DNA of 62,949 nucleotides from contig NZ_JOHY01000048.1 of the NCBI RefSeq assembly GCF_000721495.1, positions 1-62,949 of the forward strand. Direction: 5' to 3'. Below are positions 57,025 through 62,949 of this stretch, one piece after another (the stretch's first letter is position 1; each line of letters opens with the position of its first letter). The stretch comes from Streptomyces sp. NRRL F-5123 (GTDB lineage Bacteria; Actinomycetota; Actinomycetes; Streptomycetales; Streptomycetaceae). The notes below the pieces were generated by a model that saw nothing but the letters and a program-made list of their open reading frames with translations, did not search any database and was not told where the DNA came from. The position numbers were made by a program, and so were the translations under genes.

Positions 57025-59136
57025 TCAGCTGCGCAGGTCGACCAGCAGCGGCGGGGTGCGTTCCCCAGACCGGCTGGTCAAGGAGATCACGGCGTGGTTG
57101 GCCGGGACGGAGTGCGCGAGTTCGGAGGCGGACCACCGCTCGCGCTCGACCTCGCGGACCGTCACCGACCGCACGGTGGGCGCCTGCCCCGTGACGGCTT
57201 TGCGGAGCAGCTGGACGCCGCGGCCGAAGGCGCCGTCGGAGACGGCCTGCCGGTCGGTGACGTCCTGCGTCTGGGTCCACTGGGTGCCCCAGATCTCGGC
57301 CAGGAGCCGCCCGTCCGCGGGCGGCAGGCCCGGCATCGCCACCCGGCACCCGGCCGCGGCGAGTAGCTGGGTGCGCAGCTGCGGCGGCACGTCGTCCAGG
57401 GTGCGCAGCGCCAGCGCGATCCCGGCGTTGGCCGGCGCCAGGCGGTGCATGCCCTCCACGGTCGCCGCGGTGACCGCCCGCGAGGCGTCGTCGACGACCA
57501 GGGCGGCGAACAGGGCGGTGTCCCGGCGGCGCGGTACGGCCGCGACGAACTGCGCCACAACCAGGCGGGTCAGCAGCTCGGAGACCGCGTACTGCCCGCG
57601 GTCGGGCAGCGTGATCCGCACCCGGATGGGGTGCCCGAGGGCCTGCATCGAGAAGGGCCGCCCCTGCCCGGTGTCGAAGAACCCGGCGAAGGCAGGCCGG
57701 TCCAGCACCGCGACCCGGTCGGCGAGCAGCACGGCGACGTCACCGGCCGCGGCCGCGGCCCGCTCCCGGGCGTCCAGCTCGCGCAGCATCGCCCCGTGGC
57801 CCGCGGCCTCCAGAGCGCCGCGCAGCCCCGAGAGGACCACCGGATCGCCCTCCAGGAGCTGCCGCAGCTCCGGCACCGACGGGAACCGCCTGCGGGCGGC
57901 ACGCCACGGTCCGAGCAGCTGCGCGAGCGCGGCCGCGCCGCGCCGCACGGTCTCGCCCCGGTCATCGGCGTGGTCGCCCACGAGCGTGTCGGCGAGCACG
58001 CCTGCGGCGGTGTCCGCGTCCGGTGCGCCGCCGTACAGGTCGAGGTCGTACTGCGAGGACGGGTCCCCCAGCCGGATCACGACGTCGTACTGCCCGTCCG
58101 GGCCGAGGTCGGCGCCCGCGGGGCCGACCACGACGACGGCGGCCTGCCCGGCCAGGGCCTGCAAGCACAGGGCCTCGGCGACCGGCCGCAGCACCCGCGC
58201 GGTCTTGCCGGAGCCGGACGGGCCGAGCGCGAGCAGCCCGGTGCCCAGCACGTCCGGCCCAACAGCCAATCCAGATGTGCGGTGGCCGTAGGCGTTCTTC
58301 GGCATGTCCGGCACCGTACCGAGCCGCACCTGCCCGGTGACGAGATCGTGGTGGGCGTGACGGGCCGGGAGGTCCCGCTCCCCGGATGGGTGGAGGAAGG
58401 CGTGCGCGCCGTCGTCGGCGACGATGCGGACGAAGGACTGGATGGCCTCCGGCTGCCGGGTGGCCACCGCGGCCGACCAGGCGCGCTGGAGCCGGGCGTA
58501 GTCGACGTCGCTCATCACCCCGGCTGCGGCGTCACCGGCGAGCCGGTCGGCCGCCGCTCCGGCACCGGCGGCGCGCAGCTCCGGCCACGCCGCGGGGTCG
58601 CTGCCGGGGGCGAGCGGCGGCTCGGACTCGCTCACGAGCAGCGGTGCGCCGAACCTGCGCCACAGCTCGGGCCAGTGCCCCGCCCGGCCGGCAACGTACG
58701 CAATGAGCGCCGCCACCAGGGCGTAGTAGGTGTAGAAGATCAGCGGGGTGCCGACGTCGCCGGCACCGCCGTGCAGCCAGTCGTCCGGCATCACCAGCTC
58801 GAGCGGCCACATCCACCACGTGCCCAAGTACGCGTTGTAGAGGACCGTCCAGACCAGCCACCCCAGCAGCGCCGCGAGCACCGCCCCGCCGACCAGCTGC
58901 CGGGTCGGCATCAGAACGGGCTCCTCCATCGGCCGCGGCCGGTGCCCCAGCCGCCACACCCCCGGTGGCGCATCCGGCCGCGGCGCCCGCACCCACGCCT
59001 GCACCGCCGACTCCGGCGCCCGCTGCGGCGGGACGGACGATGCCGCCACAGGCGCCCGCGGCGGCATCGGCGGCACTGCCGGAGGCGCAGGCACCGCCGG
59101 AGTCCCTGGGGCCCGTCCATCGCCGTGCTCGTTCAT
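57025..59136 (-). CDS. VirD4/TraG-like conjugation ATPase
   Basis: 703 residues, ATG with GGGAGGA upstream. A Pro-rich N-terminus is followed by two or three membrane helices (VGGAVLAALLGWLVWTVL; TPLIFYTYYALVAALIAYVA). The motor domain has Walker A GLLALGPSGSGKTARVLRPV, an AAVVVVGPAGADLG strand and a Walker B-like FAALVVDDASRA, with a V-D-D rather than a D-E. The end has ISLTSRSGERTPPLLVDLRS. Together with the TrbL-like and FtsK-like genes this fits a coupling protein for type IV-like transfer. It faces the rest of the module, reading leftward, divergent from tpg2. Confidence 0.78.
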   Translation of the reverse strand: MNEHGDGRAPGTPAVPAPPAVPPMPPRAPVAASSVPPQRAPESAVQAWVRAPRPDAPPGVWRLGHRPRPMEEPVLMPTRQLVGGAVLAALLGWLVWTVLYNAYLGTWWMWPLELVMPDDWLHGGAGDVGTPLIFYTYYALVAALIAYVAGRAGHWPELWRRFGAPLLVSESEPPLAPGSDPAAWPELRAAGAGAAADRLAGDAAAGVMSDVDYARLQRAWSAAVATRQPEAIQSFVRIVADDGAHAFLHPSGERDLPARHAHHDLVTGQVRLGTVPDMPKNAYGHRTSGLAVGPDVLGTGLLALGPSGSGKTARVLRPVAEALCLQALAGQAAVVVVGPAGADLGPDGQYDVVIRLGDPSSQYDLDLYGGAPDADTAAGVLADTLVGDHADDRGETVRRGAAALAQLLGPWRAARRRFPSVPELRQLLEGDPVVLSGLRGALEAAGHGAMLRELDARERAAAAAGDVAVLLADRVAVLDRPAFAGFFDTGQGRPFSMQALGHPIRVRITLPDRGQYAVSELLTRLVVAQFVAAVPRRRDTALFAALVVDDASRAVTAATVEGMHRLAPANAGIALALRTLDDVPPQLRTQLLAAAGCRVAMPGLPPADGRLLAEIWGTQWTQTQDVTDRQAVSDGAFGRGVQLLRKAVTGQAPTVRSVTVREVERERWSASELAHSVPANHAVISLTSRSGERTPPLLVDLRS

Positions 59137-59282
59137 GCCCGGTCCTCCCTCAGCCAGCCGCCGCCGCGGCCAATCTACCGAGGTCGCGCGTACGGGCACG
59201 GAGAGTCAGCGGACGCCAGGCCACCAGGCGCACCCCGAGCGAATGCTGACGGAGGATCTGGAACCTGCGTCCTCGGGCCGGG

Positions 59283-59342
59283 GCCTCTGTCCACAGGCTG
59301 GTCGCCGCACCGTACGGGGCATGACGAACCACGAAGAACCAC
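59283..59342 (+). promoter_or_regulatory. tpg2 upstream region shared with 50097
   Basis: CTCTGTCCACAGG-n2-GGTCGCCGCACCGTACGG runs into the tpg2 start at 59321. It is nearly identical to 50097-50152, so it probably includes the tpg2 promoter. Confidence 0.6.
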
Positions 59343-59917
59343 AGGTGTCGGCGCTCGTGCGGGGGAAGTTCCACGACGGCCTGGAGGCCGCGGAGCAGGC
59401 GCAGTTCACCCGGCCGGTCCCCGCGGGCGCGGGCGCGAAGGTGCGGTTCCTGCTGGGCCGGGCAAAGGGCTCCACGGCGGCCGTGGCGGCCCGGCTGGGC
59501 ACGTCCCGCCGGACGGTGCAGCGCTACGCCGCGGGCAAGCTCAAGCGCCCGCAGAAGGCGCTCCAGACGACGCTGGAGGAGGAAACGGCGCGGGAGTGGC
59601 AGCCGGGCGTGCGTGCGCGGGTCCGCGAGCAGGCCGTCGCCACCGGGGGACTGCGGGTCAGCGCGCGGGCCCGGTTCGGGTTCCGGGCCGAGCGCGGCTC
59701 CACCGACGACCCGCGCCTGCGGCTGATCACCCAGACGCTCGCACCGGACGACGCGGGCCGGATCCTCGCAGCGCGCGAGCGGGGCGCGACGGAAGCCGAG
59801 CTGCAAGAGCTGGTAGCAGAGGCTCTCGGACGCGCCTACTTCCGGAATTACGGTGCACGTGCGAAAGGCCTTGAGGTGGTTTTCACCGATGTGGATTACA
59901 TAGATTTCTCTTTCTGA
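59321..59917 (+). CDS. tpg: Second telomere terminal protein Tpg
   Basis: 198 residues. Same layout as the first Tpg: AKGSTAAVAARLGTSRRTVQ helix-turn-helix, ARARFGFRAERGSTDDPRLR, and beta-rich end VVFTDVDYIDFSF. The N-terminus has a 10-residue extension. The phenylalanine-glycine motif carries Arg where the first copy has Thr109, but the Thr in GSTDD is kept, pointing to it as the DNA-linked residue. No second tap is nearby, so it must share Tap or serve one end. It is divergent from the VirD4-like gene. Confidence 0.9.
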   Translation: MTNHEEPQVSALVRGKFHDGLEAAEQAQFTRPVPAGAGAKVRFLLGRAKGSTAAVAARLGTSRRTVQRYAAGKLKRPQKALQTTLEEETAREWQPGVRARVREQAVATGGLRVSARARFGFRAERGSTDDPRLRLITQTLAPDDAGRILAARERGATEAELQELVAEALGRAYFRNYGARAKGLEVVFTDVDYIDFSF

Positions 59918-59973
59918 GCGAGCTGCCGGTGGAGCTGGTACACAGGGGTATTCGATCGACCGGAAGGCTGTTC

Positions 59974-60462
59974 ATGAGTATCGACTGCGGCGCATCCGAT
60001 CCCGGATCGGCCGTGCTGTGCACAAGCGTGCCCGCGCACGACGGCGACCACCGCGGCGGTGGCCGGCGGTGGCGCCGGGCCGAGTGCTGGAAGTTCCCCC
60101 GCGGCGCCGCGGTGCCGTGCGTGGAGGCCCGCGGGCACACCGGCCGCCACGTCGCGACGGCCCTCCGGGCCTCGCCGTCGACGGGGGAGCCCGAGGAGGT
60201 GCGGGTGGAGTGGGACGACGACGGCCCGCTGCACTGGCTGCACGACGGGCCGCCGCCGAGGAAGGCGTGGGTGCCCAACCCCGCGGCCGGGCGGGACCAG
60301 GGCGAGCAGATCGTGTCCTGCCCCGGTTGGCCCGAGTGCGAGCGCTGCACCGAGGCCTCGCCCGGTCCGGTCGGCCTGCCCCTGGTGGAGGAGAACGTCC
60401 CGGGGCAGCAGCTGCTCGCAGAGATGGTCGCCCACACCCGCGCCCGGGGGGAGCTGTCATGA
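59974..60462 (+). CDS. Cys/His-rich hypothetical protein
   Basis: 162 residues. Start MSIDCGASDPGSAVLCTSVP with GGAAGG before the ATG. The pattern C-x10-C near the start, H-x2-H and C-P-G-W-P-E-C-E-R-C later suggests metal binding, and the shape L-C-x-S-V-P-A-H-D-G-D-H is like zinc proteins of actinophages. Downstream of tpg2 and coupled to the next gene by an ATGA overlap. Function unknown. Confidence 0.6.
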   Translation: MSIDCGASDPGSAVLCTSVPAHDGDHRGGGRRWRRAECWKFPRGAAVPCVEARGHTGRHVATALRASPSTGEPEEVRVEWDDDGPLHWLHDGPPPRKAWVPNPAAGRDQGEQIVSCPGWPECERCTEASPGPVGLPLVEENVPGQQLLAEMVAHTRARGELS

Positions 60463-60707
60463 GCGGCGACCGGACCGTCGCGGTGTGGACTCGGGCCACC
60501 GGCTGCGGTGTCCGGGTCTCCACGCTCACCGATGACGGCCGGGTCCACGTGAACGGCGTGCCGCCGCTGGGGGAGCCGTGGTTCGAAGGAGACGACGACC
60601 CGGACTACAACCCGGTATGCGACTGCCCCAGAGCCCCGCGCGGTTGGTGCGAGCAGTGCGACGACTGCCCGGCCTGCGCGCAGTGCACCCACCGCCCGCC
60701 GGTGTAA
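60459..60707 (+). CDS. Small Cys-rich protein (82 aa)
   Basis: ATG overlaps the preceding stop. A beta-rich first half (MSGDRTVAVWTRATGCGVRV) is followed by a cluster of seven Cys (CDCPRAPRGWCEQCDDCPAC and a final C), which could bind two zincs. Probably made with the previous protein. No assigned family. Confidence 0.6.
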   Translation: MSGDRTVAVWTRATGCGVRVSTLTDDGRVHVNGVPPLGEPWFEGDDDPDYNPVCDCPRAPRGWCEQCDDCPACAQCTHRPPV

Positions 60708-61165
60708 CGCTCACCCTCCGTCAACGTGACACCGCCAGCAAAGCGTGGCAGCCCCGGTTGCACCGGCCCGCACGCTCCGGAGCGGAAACTCGCAGTTCAG
60801 GCCCATTTGAAGGCGAAGACAGACGGGACGGCGGGCCGCGTCGGCGGGTGTCACGCTCGCTCCGGGACCCGCCGAGGGGGTAATCCGGGCCCATGGAGGG
60901 GCCGGGAGGCAGAGCGTGACACCCGTCTGGACCTAACCGACCGTGGTCACCACGCTCTCCCCAGCCGACGCCTTGCGCCTGTCTCACCCCCGGACGGGGC
61001 CTCGTCGGCGTAGCCGGGGTGGTTGCCGGGAGTCGGGCAACCACCAGGTGCAGCTGCACGGCCTGCTGCTCGGTGAAGGGCCGCGGGCCGGAGCTTTGGG
61101 ACACCGGTCGCGGGCCAGGCGGGACAAGGGTGCTGCTCGGGCAGCAGGCGGTTGCTGCATCGCGG

Positions 61166-61305
61166 TTTCCCGCCGGGGGGAACGGTGCAACGCTTTCGTG
61201 CTGCAGCGCTGCTGCGTGCCTGGTCGTTGCGCGCAACCGGAGCTCCGGGCAGCGGTGAAACCGGGCTGTTGCCTGCGGTTTCCCGCAGGGGGGAACGATG
61301 TAACG
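61166..61305. repeat. Two downstream iteron-like sites (TTTCCCGC-GGGGGGAACG)
   Basis: Sites at 61166-61192 and 61279-61305 share TTTCCCGC, then GGGGGGAACG(G/A)TG(C/T)AACG, and similar GTTGC-GCGG upstream. The dyad TTCCC...GGGAA and the following GAACGATGTA relate them to the three sites at 62264-62382. Confidence 0.7.
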
Positions 61306-61333
61306 CCCTGTCCCGCCGGGTGGGCATGGGAAC

Positions 61334-61360
61334 GGCGCTGCACCTCGGGAGTGCAGCGCC
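61334..61360 (-). terminator. Terminator of the 62.2-61.4 kb operon
   Basis: GGCGCTGCAC (61334-61343) pairs with GTGCAGCGCC (61351-61360) around seven bases, 24 bp after the stop codon of 61385-61771 in the leftward direction. Confidence 0.75.
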
Positions 61361-61384
61361 GTGGTGCCGGCCGGGCGGCCGGGG

Positions 61385-61771
61385 TCAGCGGTGGTCGTGC
61401 AGCTGGTGGACGACCGCCAGCGGGGCGTCGGCGTCGTCCTGGTCGCCGGCGGGCTGCTGGACGGCCAGGGCGATGGCGGCCGGACCGAGGCGGTAGAACT
61501 TCACGCCGACGGCGGTGTAGGCGAGCTGGAGCCAGCCGTTCTCTGCGAGCCGGCCGATGCTGCGCGAGGCGCTGGTGGTGCTGAGGCCTACCAGCTTGCC
61601 GATGTCGGTGGCGGTGCTGCGCACGGGCTCGCCCATCTCGGTGGCCGTGGCGTAGAACATCAGCACCTTCACGTCAGCGCCCTGCTTGAGCTTCGAGCGC
61701 AGCAGCAGGGCGTTGAGCTCGCCGGCCTCCATGAAGCGCGGCTCTTCGAGCTGCTCGGCGGGCGACGTCAT
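61385..61771 (-). CDS. MarR-like winged-helix protein
   Basis: 128 residues from an ATG overlapping the previous stop (ATGA). Helix-turn-helix TDIGKLVGLSTTSASRSIGR, then wing LAENGWLQLAYTAVGVKFYR is clear. The pair with the upstream winged-helix gene, surrounded by five palindromic sites, suggests a plasmid replication, copy-number or partition control unit. No ligand-binding domain is evident. Confidence 0.75.
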   Translation of the reverse strand: MTSPAEQLEEPRFMEAGELNALLLRSKLKQGADVKVLMFYATATEMGEPVRSTATDIGKLVGLSTTSASRSIGRLAENGWLQLAYTAVGVKFYRLGPAAIALAVQQPAGDQDDADAPLAVVHQLHDHR

Positions 61772-62244
61772 GACGCTTCCTCTTTCATCTCGGGCGGGCA
61801 CGGCACCACAGGTCGCGGGGCCTTCTCAGCGGCCCTGCGCTGCCGCAGGGAGGACCCGTCGAAGGCTGCCCGGGCGTTGAGCTTGTAGAACACCACCCGG
61901 CCTACAGTCTCCGCCGGTAGCAGGTAGCCCCCGCGGTGAAGGTTACCCACCGACTTGCCCACCGCAGTGGGACGCAGCTCCAGCTCAGCGGCGATCTCGC
62001 GGAAGCTCTGCCGCAGCGGCTGGTCGCCCACCGGCGCGTTGAACAGGTAGTGCCCGTAGACCAGCTTGTCGTTCTTCGTGTACCCGCTGTCCTTGCGCCA
62101 CAGCGCGGCCGCGTTGACCTTACTGGCGTTCACGTGCCGCCCGCCGCCGCTCCACTCGTACGGATCCTTCTCCTCGGCGTCCAGGAGCTCCAGCTGGACG
62201 TACTCGCCGGTGCTGGTGTTCACCGCTGGCCTGACCCGGCCCAT
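61768..62244 (-). CDS. Winged-helix DNA-binding protein
   Basis: 158 residues, ATG with GAGGAG upstream. LRQSFREIAAELELRPTAVG, KSVGNLHRGGYLLPAETVGR, VVFYKLN form a winged helix in the second half; the first half has strands and a basic patch. The dyads at 62264-62382 are immediately upstream, with the first only 20 bp from the start codon, so self-regulation is very likely. The two proteins could be a small replication initiator pair, but no family is recognised. Confidence 0.72.
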   Translation of the reverse strand: MGRVRPAVNTSTGEYVQLELLDAEEKDPYEWSGGGRHVNASKVNAAALWRKDSGYTKNDKLVYGHYLFNAPVGDQPLRQSFREIAAELELRPTAVGKSVGNLHRGGYLLPAETVGRVVFYKLNARAAFDGSSLRQRRAAEKAPRPVVPCPPEMKEEAS

Positions 62245-62263
62245 GCCGCTCCTCACCTCGGGG

Positions 62264-62382
62264 TTTCCCCTCCAGGGGAACGATGTACGCGGGCCGACCG
62301 TAGTCCGCGGTTCCCCTCCAGGGGAACTCGCCACGCCGAACCAGAGGCTTCTGACGCCCGATCATTTCCCCTCCAGGGGAAA
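62264..62382 (-). promoter_or_regulatory. Three TTCCCCTCCAGGGGAA palindromic sites
   Basis: Copies at 62264-62289, 62311-62326 and 62365-62382 share the core TTCCCCTCCAGGGGAA. The first is followed by CGATGTACG, as in the sites downstream of the gene pair. They lie between the gene start and the right end and should bind one or both winged-helix proteins. Confidence 0.85.
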
Positions 62383-62481
62383 GGTGCGTCCCAAAGTGAC
62401 ATTCGAATAGCCCTCAGCGATACACCCCGACGCGGTGACCAGCAGCGATGATCGTCCGCCTCTTGATCTAGGTTCTGTACG

Positions 62482-62530
62482 CCGGCCCCCGCGGGCCGGA
62501 CCACGTCGTGGTGCACGCGGCTTCGCGTGC
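62482..62530. repeat. Three back-to-back short palindromes
   Basis: CCGGCCC/GGGCCGG (62482-62499), CCAC-GTC-GTGG (62501-62511) and GCACGCG-GCTT-CGCGTGC (62513-62530) follow each other almost without spacing. Closely packed palindromes with short loops are typical of Streptomyces telomeres, so these may be a relic of a former end. The surrounding 62383-62830 holds no convincing gene. Confidence 0.5.
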
Positions 62531-62835
62531 GGCTGCGTGGCTGCCCTGCGGGCCATGGGCGGCGCCAGCGGTCCTGAGTCTCGGGTTGTGCCGGCTGTGA
62601 CGGACAAGCGCCAGCAGCGGGGGCGGCCACCGTGGGCGGTTCCGCCGCGCGGCCTGGCGGCCGCACAGCTCCTGTACCTCCGCACCCTGAATTCCGGCAG
62701 AAATCCCGGATGGGGTCCCGTTCTTCGGCTGAGGTAATTACGGGCGGCGTTAATTGGTTTCGCAAGCGCATTTCCTCAGCGTGAATCGTGGGATTTCCGG
62801 CAACGTGCATTTCGACACCGCCGGTAGGGTCAGAC

Positions 62836-62949
62836 GCCACGATGCGCCCCGGGCGGGAGTGCTCCGGGGGTGGTGTCTGAGTCCAGAAGCTAGCGCACTC
62901 ACCAGGATGACGCACCATCGATCGGCCCCCACGACCGGAACTGTCCGGA
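62836..62949. repeat. Right near-terminal inverted repeat
   Basis: The complement of this stretch matches 77-190, with a 41-bp identical block (62847-62887). Unlike the left copy it does not lead into a helicase: the leftward frame beginning MHVAGNPTIHAEEMRLRNQL is short and unfamiliar. The window ends inside the repeat, so the actual terminus is not included. Confidence 0.85.

Larger units (their letters stand above)
60708..61384. other. Intergenic region with hairpins and two palindromic iterons
   Basis: 680 bp without a convincing gene. It holds a long-spaced inverted repeat (GTGTCACGCTC near 60848 and GAGCGTGACAC near 60910), a GGTTGCC/GGCAACC hairpin (61021-61042), two iteron-like sites (61166-61192, 61279-61305) and a terminator (61334-61360). 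Confidence 0.55.

Noticed and set aside
62253..62918. 221-residue leftward frame from the right inverted repeat
   Set aside because: It runs through palindromes and the iteron sites with changing composition. Only the first 40 codons look protein-like, so it is not called as a gene.
1..62949. tRNA, rRNA or insertion sequence
   Set aside because: No cloverleaf, rRNA or transposase sequence was seen on either strand by eye.

Overview
The window looks like almost all of a linear Streptomyces-type plasmid. The sequence is very GC-rich with strong G/C third positions and many GTG starts. It carries the two proteins that actinomycete linear replicons need to maintain their ends: a telomere-associated protein (Tap, 45591-47801) and telomere terminal proteins (Tpg, 48272-48829, plus a second copy at 59321-59917). 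About 115 bp near each end form an imperfect inverted repeat (77-190 against 62836-62949), as expected of terminal inverted repeats. The true telomeres seem to lie just outside the window.

Layout, left to right. 0-2.8 kb: terminal inverted repeat and a DEAH-box helicase of the kind found at Streptomyces linear-replicon ends. 2.9-9.1 kb: a replication-relaxation family protein, small zinc-ribbon and hypothetical genes, and a MobF relaxase without a helicase domain. 9.6-12 kb: a secreted HNH nuclease and a small sigma-factor operon. 12.3-14.3 kb: a ParA gene and its partner, surrounded by four perfect palindromes of two related families. 14.4-18.2 kb: a tightly overlapped leftward operon (ASCH domain, zinc ribbon, WhiB-like, Lsr2-C-like, OB-fold-like) headed by a GGDEF protein. 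18.3-31.6 kb: a long leftward series of small genes including an orphan Pycsar-type membrane effector, a stand-alone RapZ C-terminal domain, an SpdB-like DUF2637 protein and a TraB/FtsK-type transfer ATPase. Nearly every gap between non-overlapping genes there holds a strong GC hairpin just after a stop codon.

32-37.5 kb: a monooxygenase-like gene with an XRE/TPR regulator, then a 0.9-kb hairpin-rich leader and the probable replication pair (winged-helix protein plus DciA/DUF721 helicase loader). 37.6-45.5 kb is an accessory block: Ku, an RHH/PemK-like toxin-antitoxin pair, a 902-residue STAND NTPase and a tandem-domain zeta-toxin homologue. 45.6-50 kb: the tap, membrane protein and tpg operon, followed by two small proteins sharing an unusual Gln/Asn/Gly-rich N-terminal motif.

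50.4-59.1 kb resembles a stripped-down type IV secretion module: membrane proteins, an FtsK-like ATPase followed directly by a helically phased CCTGTC repeat array, a TrbL/VirB6-like protein and a VirD4/TraG-like ATPase. 59.3-62.9 kb: the second tpg, Cys-rich small proteins, and a pair of winged-helix-like proteins flanked by five palindromic iteron-like sites, ending in the right inverted repeat.

Together the genes cover linear-end replication, replication initiation, segregation, two conjugation-type DNA pumps with a relaxase, and several stabilisation or defence modules. All assignments come from reading motifs in the sequence; no database search was possible.
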